DNA from: Liolophura sinensis
Taxonomy: Eukaryota > Mollusca > Polyplacophora > Chitonida > Chitonidae
DNA length: 60,000 nucleotides
Direction of reading: 5' to 3'
Assembly: GCF_032854445.1 (NCBI RefSeq)
Contig: NC_088305.1
Span: 15,133,606-15,193,605 of the forward strand
A program made the position numbers and the translations under genes. Below are positions 12,401 through 23,972 of the stretch, piece by piece. Position 1 is the first letter of the stretch; every line of letters starts with the position of its first letter. Below the pieces are notes generated by a model. The model was not told the origin of the DNA. It worked only from the letters and a program-made list of their open reading frames with translations, and made no database searches.

Positions 12401-14918
12401 AACTGAAATTATAGGATTCAAATGATGAGGGTGGGGTGAGGTGGTGGTTGCATGGTGTTAGGGGGACAGTAAATCTCTGGATGTATTTGAGCATAATTTG
12501 AATTGGGGCAGGGTGGTAGGGGGTGGGGGGGATAATGTCATGCAATCGATTGTCAAAGTTGGGATATTAAGTTACACACATTTTGTAGGAACAAATTTAG
12601 TTACTGGATTGCTTTGATTGATCCATATACTTTACATACTGGTTGTTTTGTTTGCTTTTTTTTAAATAAAGCATGTAGGTGTGCATGGGGAAGGAGATAA
12701 CATATAATGCCCCACCCATGACCATAAACCCCCCTCCCCCACCACCCACATTCCTTCCACTTCACTGTGCCACTGTACTTTTTAACTTCTACTGTCAGCT
12801 AGAGCATCCTTATTCAAAGGGTTCTCAAATTCCTAGGGTACAAGGGTGCAGGTAGTATTATACATGCTGCTAGGCAGACATTCACTGGCTGAGAAAACTG
12901 TTTATGTGTGTATCACAGTAATCCGTTCCTCAATGCCTTACCCTGGAGATCAGACTGATCTATGTCGACAGGACTCTGTGGGGATTGTGTGCAGGGCCTA
13001 AATAAGACACACAATGGGTAGCTTTTGATACCGTTAATATTCTCCAGAGATGAATGGATCATAACTGACGAAAGAAATGTGATGAAATATCAAGGCCTTA
13101 ATATCCTCTCTGGCCACACAAAGCTGTCCAATCTCAATTCACTGTACTATACAATTATTAAACACCTTGTGAGTACCAAATGCGTCATGGCCATGCACAG
13201 CCTCTTTCTGAGATTATATATATATATATATATATATACATGTGTGGTTATCAGTTGAAGTTTAGATGAGTTTGCCAATTTCAGGGTTTTACAAAAAGTA
13301 TAATTGTAGCTGCACAGAACAATGCCTTAAGAATATGCTTAAATAAAACACCATGCAAACATGTGAAAATTAATGTCGAAGAATTCATATACTAAAACCT
13401 CCACAACAATGGTGTGAAAACCTCAATTTACATAGACACAGGGAGACATTTTAACACAACAGGTCTCCATTTATTCCAGAGCTATAAACCTGAGGGAGAC
13501 ACACATATAACTTTCCACATAAGGATCATTTTTCCACGATGTTACCCTAATTGTCCCCCAGGCAAAAAAAAAACAAAACAATCAAGCCAAAATTTAGTAG
13601 CTATAAGCTATGCTTTTCAGCACAGCAGGACATTGCAAGAAGATTATGGCCATAATTAAATGATCAGAAACCTATTAATATACCAGGTCTGCAGGATCCT
13701 TTTCAGGTGGAACTTTTGTTCGTGTGATAGGACATAAAGTTATGGTAAAGTACCTGTATTTTGTCCTATTACCCATGCCTGTACTGGATCACATTTACCA
13801 TACAGAAGACACTGCCCAGTCAGATATTCACAGCACACCTAGTGAACACTATTGTTTCTAAAATTCTCTGAACAATCAATGATTAATTCAATTAAACAGA
13901 AGCAATTAGAAGATGGGTTATGATATAAGAGAAGATGAGAAGATATAAATACATGTACATGCACTTTTAATACAATCCTGATTTCACTCCTCGTGATTAT
14001 GTGTGTATTAAACACGGTAAAAGTTACACATCTGGTCCAATTCTGAGAGTTTGATTGTTTCTATAGGTGAGTATTACGTGATATCTTTGGAAGGTAGAAT
14101 ATATCAGATCTTATACTGAAAGGGATGTAAGCTTCCTCATGAAAAGGTAATATTCTATGACATTTATTTGCTTCAAAATTTTCAGTCACTTACCCGATAG
14201 TCCCATTTAGGCCCACACCACAGCTACTAAATAATCGTGAACGTGTGATAATCATATACATGCACGTAATTCTTTAAAGCACTTGATTGGCTGATACCCT
14301 AAAAAGCATTTGCTTATATCTTCATAAGGTCACCATTACACTATAATATAAGGTTTTTTATGTAACATGGTGTGTTCAGGAAAGCTTTCATTTTAATGAA
14401 CTTCATATTCTTCAAAAAGCAATAACTTCCAAAATATTTCTGGTGATTCTAACAATCTCTACACATCCACAAACAATCTGCAAAGTTTCAGGAAAATCAG
14501 CAGTAAGATACTTGAGACTTGCTTGGAAAATATCTCATTTTTGGGGCGCAGATGTTTGAAAGTGTATTGTCTAATACTGGTATTGAGTCGTATTTTATAT
14601 TTAAAATTTTAGTTAAACTCAGCAGCCTATGCAGTTCCCCAAAGTCAAAGTATAACAGCAACAGTTTTAGTTCATATTTCATATGCTGGTGCACAATTCT
14701 TTTGAGGTTAAGTACAAAATTGAAGTCTTGACTTATGAAGCTAGATCTGGTATTAAGTCTTAAACCAGTTTTAAACAACCGTGCCCAGATTCCAAAGTCA
14801 AACAGTCATAAAATAGTTCATGGAAAGAAACCAACAAAGCACATGCAGATTTTGATAGTAACCATAATTAATGTTTACCAATTCTCGAGCACACTTAATG
14901 GAAGGAGAAGAGACTTTC
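12401..14918. other. AT-rich single-copy DNA, no gene seen
   Basis: Unique sequence with a purine-rich G-run stretch near 12420-12535, a C-rich stretch near 12728-12750 and a (TA)n tract at 13214-13240. Open frames are all under about 95 codons, on both strands, and overlap without recognisable domains. Confidence 0.6.
13214..13240. repeat. (TA)n microsatellite
   Basis: About 27 bp of TA dinucleotides in unique DNA. Confidence 0.95.
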
Positions 14919-14990
14919 ATTTATTTATTTATTTATTTGATTCGTGTTTTATGCTGTACTCAAAAATATTTCACTTCCAATCGGAAGTGA
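14919..14990 (-). mobile_element. SINE-like family A, 3'-end fragment
   Basis: An (ATTT)n tail is followed by TTGATTCGTGTTTTATGCTG, TACTCAAAAATATTTCACTT: the 3' segment of family A in minus orientation. The body is absent. Confidence 0.75.
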
Positions 14991-16380
14991 CATTGACAAG
15001 ACATGCTTTATATGTACTGGCTCATGCATGTACAGACTGAAAAGGCTCACTTCTAATTTAAACGATCGTTTATAAAAACATAATCATCCCTCGTTACACC
15101 TCAATCAATCAATCAATCAACCAATCAATCAATCAAGTCAGTGTTAATCCGCACAGACCCCGATATACCTATTATCAACCCATGTTTTATAATGAAAGAA
15201 TAAATCAGTTAGTAATAGTATATAGTCATGGAATTAAACAATTGGTGTCCAAAAATTAAGACAGTGTGTTAAAACAGCTGCTGATAACTGTGAAAGATGA
15301 TGGAGGGATCGCCCATGGCAATGAAAGAATAATCAAACAGACAAAAGATTGAGATCCTGCTATATCCTCTCCACATACGGAGGACAGATGTGCGTTCACA
15401 GTATTCAGACACCCTAGCATCCCACACCATAGATCTTATCTTCAAGTATCAATTCATTATGACTTACGGCGAGCAAATTATCGATTATATTAAAGGAGAG
15501 AGGCAATTTATTCCAATCAATCTTCTGATGCCGTACAGCTAAACACGAACATGATGAAGACATATTTTCTGGGAAGAGACAGTCTTGAGCGTTGCTATTA
15601 TCGGGTAATCACATTTACAGCTTGTTGTCTTGGCAGAACTGTACGTTTGGGTAAACACATATAATCTGCTACCGCAATATGACAGCCATAATCAGTCAAC
15701 AATGGCAGTGATAGGTGGTTGGAGATAGAAGCATGATAATTAATGCAGCATGTTTGCTGTCTCAAAATAATTTTGAGAAACACTGAGATGGTTTTGAAAG
15801 CTTCTATCTAAGCATATATTTACATATTAGGTTGAATGTTTTACATTTTCAGGTACGGGTAACAAAAATTTTACATCATTTTGGAGTCATACAATGGAGA
15901 AATTTAATTAGCCAGAAATATCCTGATGCATGTGTTCTGGCAGTTTACTGCTCACCAAACTTATTGTCGGTATACATACGTATACAGGACTCTAGCTGGT
16001 AAACCATGCAGGACAATAATTCAACTAGAGATAAAAGCTGCATGAAGTTTTCACTCATTCTATGACATTACGAAAAAATATTTCGGCACACTTATAATAT
16101 GAATTTAATAGTGCCCAATACGATAAAATGGAAGTTGTAAAGGATTGCTCGAACACCAACACAGTTATTTCCCAAATTAGGATTATACACGTAAATGTCT
16201 GATAAGCAAATATCTACCATTCTGTGAATTTTCCACTTCGATAGCAAGGTTTAAGGTTTTGCAATTTAATTATCTCAAAGAGATATTGTATGAAGTCTTT
16301 TTCCACATGTTGTTTTCTGCTGAAACATTAGAACTTTTTTACAAATGTAGGCAAGGATAGTACACTGTTGACAAGCTCTG
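14991..16380. other. Single-copy DNA, possible regulatory segment at 15290-15560
   Basis: Unique DNA with an (AATC)n tract at 15101-15136. From 15290 to 15560 the sequence is less AT-biased and contains GATA-like (ATCTTATC) and homeodomain-like (AAATTATCGATTATATTAAA) words. No gene was recognised; frames are short. Confidence 0.5.
15101..15136. repeat. (AATC)n microsatellite
   Basis: Eight to nine tetranucleotide copies of CAAT/AATC, with one CCAATC interruption. Confidence 0.93.
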
Positions 16381-16393
16381 CTATAATTGCTGT

Positions 16394-16550
16394 CACGTGC
16401 TGGTGACTCGGTAGTGTGACTCACTCACTCACCTGACTCACTCACTCACCTCGTTCCTTGTTTGTTCGGCGAATGCGGTATATCCAAGGCCGTTCTTTTT
16501 CTTCTTCTCGCAAAATGGCGGCCCAGGTCCAAGTTGGGTTGACATTATAG
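16394..16550 (+). promoter_or_regulatory. Possible promoter and translation start region
   Basis: Three signals lie within 130 bp: a palindromic E-box CACGTG at 16394-16399; a pyrimidine run TTCTTTTTCTTCTTCTCG just before 16511; and AAAATGGCGGC at 16512-16522, which matches the YY1-type motif that often overlaps the start codon of animal housekeeping genes. The ATG at 16515 opens only 11 codons before TAG at 16548, so if this is a first coding exon it must splice early; the only nearby donor-like site is CAG|GT after 16526, and it is weak. No downstream exon was identified. CTCACTCA repeats at 16421-16450 precede it. Promoter identity is an inference. Confidence 0.35.
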
Positions 16551-16730
16551 TGTTCTCTTGTAATTACATGTACAAAACTACAATCAACTTACCTGCAGTT
16601 TATCCACAAGTCGTCAAATCACAAAGGTAGGAATGAAGCATGAACTACATAGGCTCAAGTTACCTCAGGTGGGAAAGGCTCCCCATACATATAGAAACAA
16701 ATAAAATTTAAATTTCTTAGCAGCTTGGAG

Positions 16731-17290
16731 CCACTTGCAAAAACGGATCTTAAGCCTATATAAACTGACTGTAAATCACTAAGATCTCGATCGTAACTTT
16801 AGTTTACAATCAACACCCTCTTGCACAAAAGGAGCGTAAGCTACGGTAGTAGTAAATGCATGTAAAATCAGAAATTACAATCGAGTTCACCCTGTTGTAA
16901 ATATTTCTACAACAGCCTTAAAATTAATGTTAAGCACAAATACTTGGCTTAGGTAGACTGTTAGTTAGTATTTTTTCAGCATACGATTTAACTGTCTCAA
17001 AAGTCAAAAAAATTCCCGCCTGTTGTTGTTAGCTGCTGAATAAACATGATGTAGAAACTCTTTTGAAAATGAAGGGAGGAAAACTTACGGACTGGTACAT
17101 TGTCCATACACAGGCCACCTTTATGTACGAGTCAAATATGGTTTACGATTGCGATTGTAACTTCAAAAATTTACAACTGCTTTACAATTCCTTTGTGCAA
17201 GTGGCACAACTTATTTTTACAATCAGTTGTAATTAACTCAATTGCAGGGTCTACAACTGAATGTAACTACGATCTCTTTGTGCAAGCGGG
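16731..17290. mobile_element. MITE-like element with nested inverted repeats
   Basis: Four related terminal-like motifs are arranged as two nested inverted pairs. The outer pair is 16731-16755 (CCACTTGCAAAAACGGATCT) and, inverted, 17266-17290 (minus strand CCCGCTTGCACAAAGAGATC). The inner pair is 16817-16843 (CTCTTGCACAAAAGGAGCGT) and, inverted, 17179-17205 (minus strand CACTTGCACAAAGGAATTGT). The interior has no transposase frame. This suggests a non-autonomous DNA transposon, or one inserted in a relative. Target-site duplications were not established. Confidence 0.45.
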
Positions 17291-17513
17291 CCCTTGTCTA
17301 TAACCAAGAGCTTGCCAGTGGGCGATCAAACACATGAATGCGCAACTTTGATCAGTTCAATACATAAAGTATTGAATTTGTGAGTTCAGTCATTTAAAGT
17401 AATTAGTGCCATTGTGCTTTGTATGTATGGAAATCTTCAGCTTACGTGCAGTACTTTTTCAGACACCACCACTAACATTTACCTTCCCACTGATTCTAAT
17501 AGTCCTGAATTTT

Positions 17514-17672
17514 TGATTTATTCATTTATTTGATTGGTGTTTTACCCCGCACTCAAGACTATTTCACTCATATGATGGCGGCCAGCACTATGGTAGGAGG
17601 AAACCGGGCAAAGCCAGGGGGTAAACACGCAACCATCCGCACGTTGCTGACAGACCTTCCCATGTAAGCGTG
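17514..17672 (-). mobile_element. SINE-like family A, head-truncated copy
   Basis: Plus strand: TTTATTCATTTATTTGATTG tail, GTGTTTTACCCCGCACTCAA, GGCGGCCAGCACTATGGTAG, GAGGAAACCGGGCAAAGCCA, ACCATCCGCACGTTGCTGAC, ACCTTCCCATGTAAGCG. The tRNA-like head is missing. Confidence 0.9.
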
Positions 17673-18635
17673 AATTTTTGTCATTTATGATAATTAATCT
17701 GCATATGTCCACAGCGCATTAACAACGGAGCATTCCCTGTTTTTCCTGTAGCTTCACATGTATGTAAAACCTATATGAAGCTCAGCAGATGCAGTACTAT
17801 TTGAGATATAAAATACCTCACCCCCAACAATTACTTCAAACTTGCTTTCCCTATTACTGGACATCAATGACGACACAGCTTAATGCTTGGGATATGACAT
17901 AAGCTATGCCTATACTCTGTACGAGCAAGATGAAAAAACAACAGCTAAAAAAATAATTAATAAAGTTCCACATGAATAAAAGTACACATGTAAGGGTAAG
18001 TTGTTAATTTGAAATATTGTGTAACCTTGAAAATTTAGCACTGACTGACAACAAGAACTTTGGTACTTCCAAATTTACCAAAGAGGATATGTCTTGTTGC
18101 TTTGTGCAGAGCATAGAATATATTGAAATAAATGTAGCATATTGTATTAGGTAACAGACTGAATATCCTAGGTGACATTTCCATTAAAACATAACTCTAT
18201 CCAAACAAACGAACCACTAATAGATCCCCTAACGACCTAGCGAACGACAAGCAGATGGATTTTGCAATAAAATTTCCATTTGTGGTGTGGAAAATTGTTT
18301 AATAACAGTGCATACAGTGAAAATATCAATAAAGTTAAGACGGAAAGGCTTTTTACACAAATGAAATAATAAGTAGCCTGTTTGGAAAACATTAAGTACT
18401 CGAGGCAGCCATTTGATAAGAATTGCACAGTAAACTCAGACAATTAAGCTGCTGACATATGTACTAATGATTTGACAGATCAATGAGCCTGACCTCACGT
18501 GAAAACACTCGAAACAACATCATCATGGACATATTACTGATCATGAACTTGTGTTCACATTCAAATGCATCATCAGTTCTTTACTGGCTGACATTTCCTA
18601 ACCTCATTGTGCATATCTACATTAATGACTTCTTT
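17673..18635. other. AT-rich single-copy DNA, no gene seen
   Basis: Unique sequence between two family A copies. Open frames are under 70 codons, apart from a 117-codon frame at 18483-18836 that owes its length to running into the downstream SINE. Confidence 0.6.
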
Positions 18636-18838
18636 TTTTTTTGGTGGATTGGGGATTTTTACTCAAGAATATTTCACTTATACGACAGAGGCCAGCATTA
18701 TATGCTGAGACAAAACCGGACACCGCCCAAGGGGAATCCCACAACCATCCGCAGGTTGCTGGAAAACCTTCTCCCGTATGATTGGGGAAGAGGCCAGCAT
18801 GAGCTGGACTTGAACTCTCAGCGATCGTATTGGTGATT
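18636..18838 (-). mobile_element. SINE-like family A copy
   Basis: Plus strand: ACTCAAGAATATTTCACTTA, GGCCAGCATTATATGCTGAG, ACAACCATCCGCAGGTTGCT, CCAGCATGAGCTGGACTTGA, ACTCTCAGCGATCG. The usual A/T-rich tail is replaced by a T-run. The A-box head is absent. Open frames on both strands over this element are not genes. Confidence 0.88.
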
Positions 18839-18915
18839 TTCAAATATATATGTATTCAAACCTAAACTTTGCATGAATAGAGAACAGAGAAAAGGCTTTA
18901 CATTAACCATTGAAT

Positions 18916-19288
18916 GCATGTATGTATGCTTGGAGTTTAACATCATACTTAACAATTTTTCAGTCATATGACGAGAAGTCATTAGGTGTGTGTACATATA
19001 TTGTGTCTTCTTGTGGCAGGGCGAGTCCAAGCCACCAAAATGCTGCTGACACTAAAGTATCATGCTGAAGACACCAAAACATGACACCCAATCCTGTTAC
19101 ATTATACTGACACCAGGCCAACCAATCATGTTTCCATGCTCAAACCTCTCACTTGTGCTGAGCGCCAAATAAGGCAGGAGCAAGTACCATTGAACTCTTT
19201 GGTATGACCCGACCTGGGTTTGATCCGGAGGTCTCCAGACTTCGGGGCGAATACCCTAAGCATTAGGCCACTGAAGCGGTCGGAACCA
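18916..19288 (-). mobile_element. SINE-like family C, near full-length copy
   Basis: Plus strand order: TGTATGCTTGGAGTTTAACA, CAATTTTTCAGTCATATGAC, TCATTAGGTGTGTGTACATA, TTGTGTCTTCTTGTGGCAGG, ATCATGCTGAAGACACCAAA, AGTACCATTGAACTCTTTGG, CCTGGGTTTGATCC, then TTAGGCCACTGAAGCGGTCG at the head side. This is the most regular family C copy in the window. The TTTGATCC word is B-box-like on the minus strand. Confidence 0.85.
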
Positions 19289-20730
19289 AGTTATTGTATC
19301 ATAATTACTGTACATTCACCTAAAATCTGGAACATGCATGTAAATATGCACTTCCAGAAGCAATCTGAAAAATGCTAAACTTTAGGTGACATACAGCATA
19401 CTTATTTGTGATATTCCTGCCAGTTAAGCCTTGTCAAGCCTTAGCTCTTTCTTCTGGGTGGACCACATCTAGTTAGGTAGATTATTTGCACAGTTGGAAG
19501 GTAACATGTACAATTACTTTAATTAACTGTCTGCCAGCTCAACGATGGAGTCATTAGGCTTCTCTAGCAGATGTGGATCGACATTTCATTCATTGGTTTT
19601 CTTCAGACCTCTAATGGTGACCCCCCAAAAAAAAAAGAACCTATTCCATCATGTTTGGCATATTTTTTTTCAACATAACAAAGTTTTTGTCATGTTATGT
19701 CTGGTGGTGTTTCACCGTTTCAGACTTCGCATCACGTCTGGTGGTTAACAACTGCGTAAACCGCACACTGGAGCGATTTATATCCCGGGAGCGGAGTTAT
19801 CCCACATCGTCCCTGCCACTTTTACACCACCAAGCACAAAAGAGTGGGGATCATCCTAAAACATACCAGGACACGAAGTTGTTTGCGGATCACTGGGACA
19901 AAATCCCTTTAACAGTATAAGAGTTCACATCTCCATGGCCAGCGTGCCGTCTTGGAGGAGAATGGCCCGGTGGAAATGGGCAGAAAATCACGTCCTTTTT
20001 CCATCCGATCAATACAATAGCCAGTTGGGTAAAAGGAAATTGCCGTTCTTGAAATATCATTCTTATGGCTAGTTTCTACGGCGACATGATCACCACCGGC
20101 GTAAAACCATGGCAACTGAGATCATCATGCGACAAGGGTCTGCTTTGCCAATCAAAGGAATCAAGGATAAGACCAGCTTACGAGAAGAGATATAGAAAAT
20201 GAACTTGAGCACAAGGTCGGGGTATTTATTCATGACTATAAATGCTAAGCTAAGGCTAGTCTAATAATTACTTTATTAAAGCATACAGACCCCTACGATC
20301 TTAAAGATTCAGATCAGCATGAAGAGGTATGCAGTAGAACAAAGCCATTTTATCAGTGATCAGCCAGTCCTTCAAAATAAATCATAGTGAAATGGCTAAA
20401 ATGCCAACATAAGTACTCCCTATAACAACTGATATCATGCTTTTAATAACAGGACGACAGCTCTATAAATAATAAACAATGAACATGTGATGGAAATTAA
20501 TGAGATAATTTCTAGGTATTTATGAAGCCACCAAAAATCAGACCGAAAGACAAAAGTCAATGTAAGAATAAACTACATTAATTATACCAGCTACCATCCA
20601 TTGATCTCATTTTGTGCAAGTGAAATTTGTTCAATTCACTTGTGTCAAGGTCAGGTTGCCTTTCCATGTATGTGTATGCCAATATTACATTATAACCAAG
20701 CTATCTTGATTACAGAGCCTGTGGCTTCCT
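19289..20730. other. Single-copy DNA, GC-richer 19700-20170, no gene assigned
   Basis: Unique sequence. The part from about 19700 to 20170 is less AT-biased and holds overlapping open frames on both strands (19651-19920 plus, 19909-20115 minus). Neither shows a recognisable domain or convincing exon borders. It could be a conserved noncoding segment or an exon fragment. Confidence 0.45.
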
Positions 20731-20818
20731 TTGATGATAATGCTGACAGCCATTTTATAAGTGAAATATTCTTGAGAACAGAATAAAATATCAATCAAAT
20801 AAATAAATAAATAAAAAA
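20731..20818 (+). mobile_element. SINE-like family A, 3'-end fragment
   Basis: ATAATGCTGACAGCCATTTT, AAGTGAAATATTCTTGAGAA, then ATCAATCAAATAAATAAATA: the 3' part and tail of family A in plus orientation, without body or head. Confidence 0.8.
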
Positions 20819-21298
20819 TATAACCTATAGAAAGCAATTAAATCATAAAAGTAAGAAAACAAAAAGGTATGAGTAAAAAAGAACTCCATAATTAATGTTA
20901 TCATATAAAGTAATGCATATTGCAATTACATGTACCTGACAGGTGTTTAAGCTAACCTCATGCATGTATAGGAGCATGCTACGGATGTAACATTTTTGTA
21001 ATAGCCATCAATGAATGATGGGATCAAAATCCAAACTCATGATGGGTATGTCCAATATCCACACCTCACCAAAGTCAAAACGCACTGTTGGAACTTAATT
21101 AACAAGAGTTGAACATGTTTCAGGGTCAAAAAGTAAAAAGGGGGTAATTTGGATTTATGACATATAGACTGACATGACTGAAAAGAACACAAAAAGATTC
21201 ACGAAAAGGTACTATAGAACAGTTTTAAGGAACATTTAACGCTAAAAAATAAAAAAATAAAAAAATTCATTTTAGATTTCTTCATAGCTTTTCTTCAG

Positions 21299-21572
21299 GG
21301 CTGGTAAATCCAAGGTCGGGTCACACCTAAGACCTTAAGAGAGGAAGCTGTAGCTTATGTGCTTGGCGTTCAACGTTTAAGGGGAGAGTCCAACAACTGG
21401 TTGACTCCTATCAGTATAATGGCTCAGGTGGGGCGGCTTACTTGCTTATTTTTGTAAGTCGTCTAAGTGAAGCAGCACTAGATAAAAGAACTGTGGAAAT
21501 CCGTCCTGCAACAAGAAGGCACATTACAAAACATTAAACCCCAAGCACTCACTCACTCGCTCACTCACTGAC
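21299..21572 (+). mobile_element. SINE-like family B, 5'-truncated copy
   Basis: Plus strand: GGTCGGGTCACACCTAAGAC, GGCGTTCAACGTTTAAGGGG, GAGTCCAACAACTGGTTGAC, ATAATGGCTCAGGTGGGGCG, AAGCAGCACTAGATAAAAGA, GGAAATCCGTCCTGCAACAA, then AAACCCCAAGCACTCACTCA and a (CACT)n tail. It matches the reverse complement of 22847-23176. The A-box head and part of the 3' segment are missing. Confidence 0.85.
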
Positions 21573-22846
21573 AACCTCTTTATCTGATGCGTATGTTAAA
21601 TCAGTGGTTGGAAATATTTGGAAATATTGATGAAGATACCCAGGAATGCCGGACCATCTTAAAGCACTCCATTTGGGCTAGCTCTCCCCCCAACAAAGAT
21701 GTTTTGACTGCTACCGTCCTTTAATGTCATATAACTGGAGGCTTACGAAAACTGTAGATTGCAGCCATTTTTCTGCCCCAAGAAAACAGACACCAAAGGT
21801 TTCAGAAATTCAAAATGGCCGACACAACAACGGAGTTGATAACATTTATACAAATGCATGAGCTCTAGGGGTTTTCTTTTGATGAGTTAATTATAGACTG
21901 TAGCCTTTACAAAGGCAGAATTCACTATGGGTTTTGCAGGGAAAACCTCAGGATGTGCCTAAAGAGTATTCCTCAATCAGAGGCTTTTAGTGGCCAACAC
22001 CAGTGCCTGCCTTTTTCTTACTTGTTGACATGGTTTGAGGTAGACATTAACAAATACATGCAATTATTTGTGGGTTTAAGGACTCAATTCATGATCATTA
22101 TGTATCTTTCTACTTGATATATTTGCAGCTCTACTTCCGCAGCTTTTCCATATGGTTAACATTTCATTACCCTCGTCTTGGCGTTTACTTTGTAACCCGA
22201 TACAGCTGTTCAAACCTCGAATTAAAACGTTTTGTACCGACTTAAACCCAAAGGGAATGCATAGTATTCCACTGTTTTGACATAGAACAGTTAGCCTTAA
22301 AAGGTGGCGAAAACATAAAAATGACAAAATGTTCAGAGGAAAGAGTCCGAAAAGTTATTCCTAAATGTGGTCTTCAATATTTTAAAGTTTAATAAATATT
22401 TTTGCACTAGAATTTGTTCTTTTCAGCTAACAAATGTATTAAGTCACAACTTGGATCATATTTATATTTTTAATATGTTCATAAATATTATCATAACTTA
22501 GGTTAAATGCTGTGTTTTGATATAAATAACAAATTTGCATTCAAATAAATTTATTAGGCAAGCATCGCATCCTTATTTAGAACATTATTATGCAACGACA
22601 AATACCAAAAGTTGGTCCCAAATACCCATCATACAAAAATATTTTTAAAAATATCTTGAAAACAAAAATCAAAAAAAATGTTAAAGATCATATTTGCAAA
22701 TAAGGACGTTCTTTCATCTGATTTTAGCATCAGTTTTATGTTTTCTTCTCCTTTAATTAGGTCATTAACAATAAACATAGACGATCAACTTTCTCTATGA
22801 AGTCTTCATACCACTGTGTGATCACTCTGGTGAAAGGAAACTGTTG
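21573..22846. other. AT-rich single-copy DNA with one good-context ATG, no gene assigned
   Basis: Unique sequence. An ATG at 21815 in the context CAAAATGGCCGAC opens a 17-codon frame (MADTTTELITFIQMHEL) ending at 21868. The rest, especially 22330-22760, is strongly AT-rich. An 83-codon minus frame at 22076-22327 has no recognisable motif. Confidence 0.5.
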
Positions 22847-23176
22847 GAGTGAGTGAGTGAGTGCTTGGGGTTTAACGTCGTACTCAACAATTTTTCAGTC
22901 ATATGACGACGAAGGAATCCATATGGTGTATGTAATGTGCCTCCTTGTCGCACTACGAATTTCCACCGCTCTTTTATCTAGTGCTGCTTCAATGAGACGA
23001 CTTACCCCGCCCGAGCCATTATACTGATACGGGTCAATCAGTCTTGATGCTGAACGCTAAGCAAGGAAGTTACAACTTCCTCTTTTAAAGTCTTAGGTGT
23101 GACTCGACCCAGGATTGATCCTGGATCTACCGCTCCCTAAGCAGACGCTCTACCAACTGTGCTATCCCGGCCGGTG
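22847..23176 (-). mobile_element. SINE-like family B, full-length copy with tRNA-like head
   Basis: Plus strand starts with a (GAGT)n tail and GCTTGGGGTTTAACGTCGTA, CTCAACAATTTTTCAGTCAT, then the body (TTTTATCTAGTGCTGCTTCA, GAGCCATTATACTGATACGG) and ends in GCTCTACCAACTGTGCTATC, CCGGCCGG. On the minus strand the start reads as a tRNA 5' half with A-box TAGCACAGTTGG (23153-23164), which fits the consensus TRGCNNAGYNGG exactly, followed by a B-box-like GGATCAATCC. This supports a tRNA-derived, RNA polymerase III-type SINE. Length is about 330 bp. Confidence 0.9.
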
Positions 23177-23424
23177 AAACTGTTGGATGTATGGATACTG
23201 GACTACGTGTCACATTTGCAATGAAACAAATAACCTGTTGCAAACAACCTTCTCAAGCAAAGATCTAGTTGCTGTTCTAGTGGAATGTAAATTATAAGTT
23301 TTAGGGCTATATTGAGAATACTGCACAGTGTGTATAGGGCGTTTGCACCTTGATCTGGCTGCATGTAGCTTATATAAACTGTTATAGGTCACGATCTTAA
23401 TCAAGGCTGAGGAATGTATGAATT

Positions 23425-23972
23425 TATGCATATATGCTTGGTATTTAACATCATGCATAACAATTTTTCAGTGATATGACAAGGAGTAGTCATTAGGTGT
23501 ACACATATATTGTGTCTTCTTGTGACAGGGCGAGCCCCTGGCGCCAAAGCTCTCCCGCTACTGAGGCATCATGCCGAAGACACAAGACTTGACACTCCAA
23601 CCAGTCACATTATACTGACTAAGGAGTCAACCAGTCATGATTCTTGTGACAGGGCGAGCCCCTGGCGCCAAAGTTCTCCCGCTACTGAGGCATCATGCCG
23701 AAAACACAAGACTTGACACCCCACCCAGTCACATTATACTGACTAAGGAGTCAACCAGTAATATTTCCCTGCTGTAACACCCCACCCAGTCACATTATAC
23801 TGACTAAGGAGTCAACCAGTCATGATTCCTTGCTCTAACCTCACAGTGCTGAACACCAAGCAAGGCAGCAGCAAGTACCATTTTTTAAAGTCTTTGGTAT
23901 GACCCAACCCAGGTTTGATCCCAAGGTTTCCCAAGGTTCTACCCATCAGGCCACCAAAGCACTTCGAAGGCC
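23425..23972 (-). mobile_element. SINE-like family C copy enlarged by internal tandem duplication
   Basis: Family C order is clear (ATATGCTTGGTATTTAACAT, TTGTGTCTTCTTGTGACAGG, ATCATGCCGAAGACACAAGA, CCAGTCACATTATACTGACT, TTGATCCCAAGG). The segment starting TGTGACAGGGCGAGCCCCTG at 23521 is repeated at 23645 (124 bp offset), and the CCACCCAGTCACATTATACT part is repeated again at 23782 (61 bp offset). The element is therefore about 550 bp instead of about 350-370 bp. A 68-codon frame here is not a gene. Confidence 0.87.

Noticed and set aside
23153-23164. Functional tRNA gene
   Set aside because: Only a 5' half with an A box is tRNA-like. The sequence continues into the family B body and no 3' acceptor half is present.
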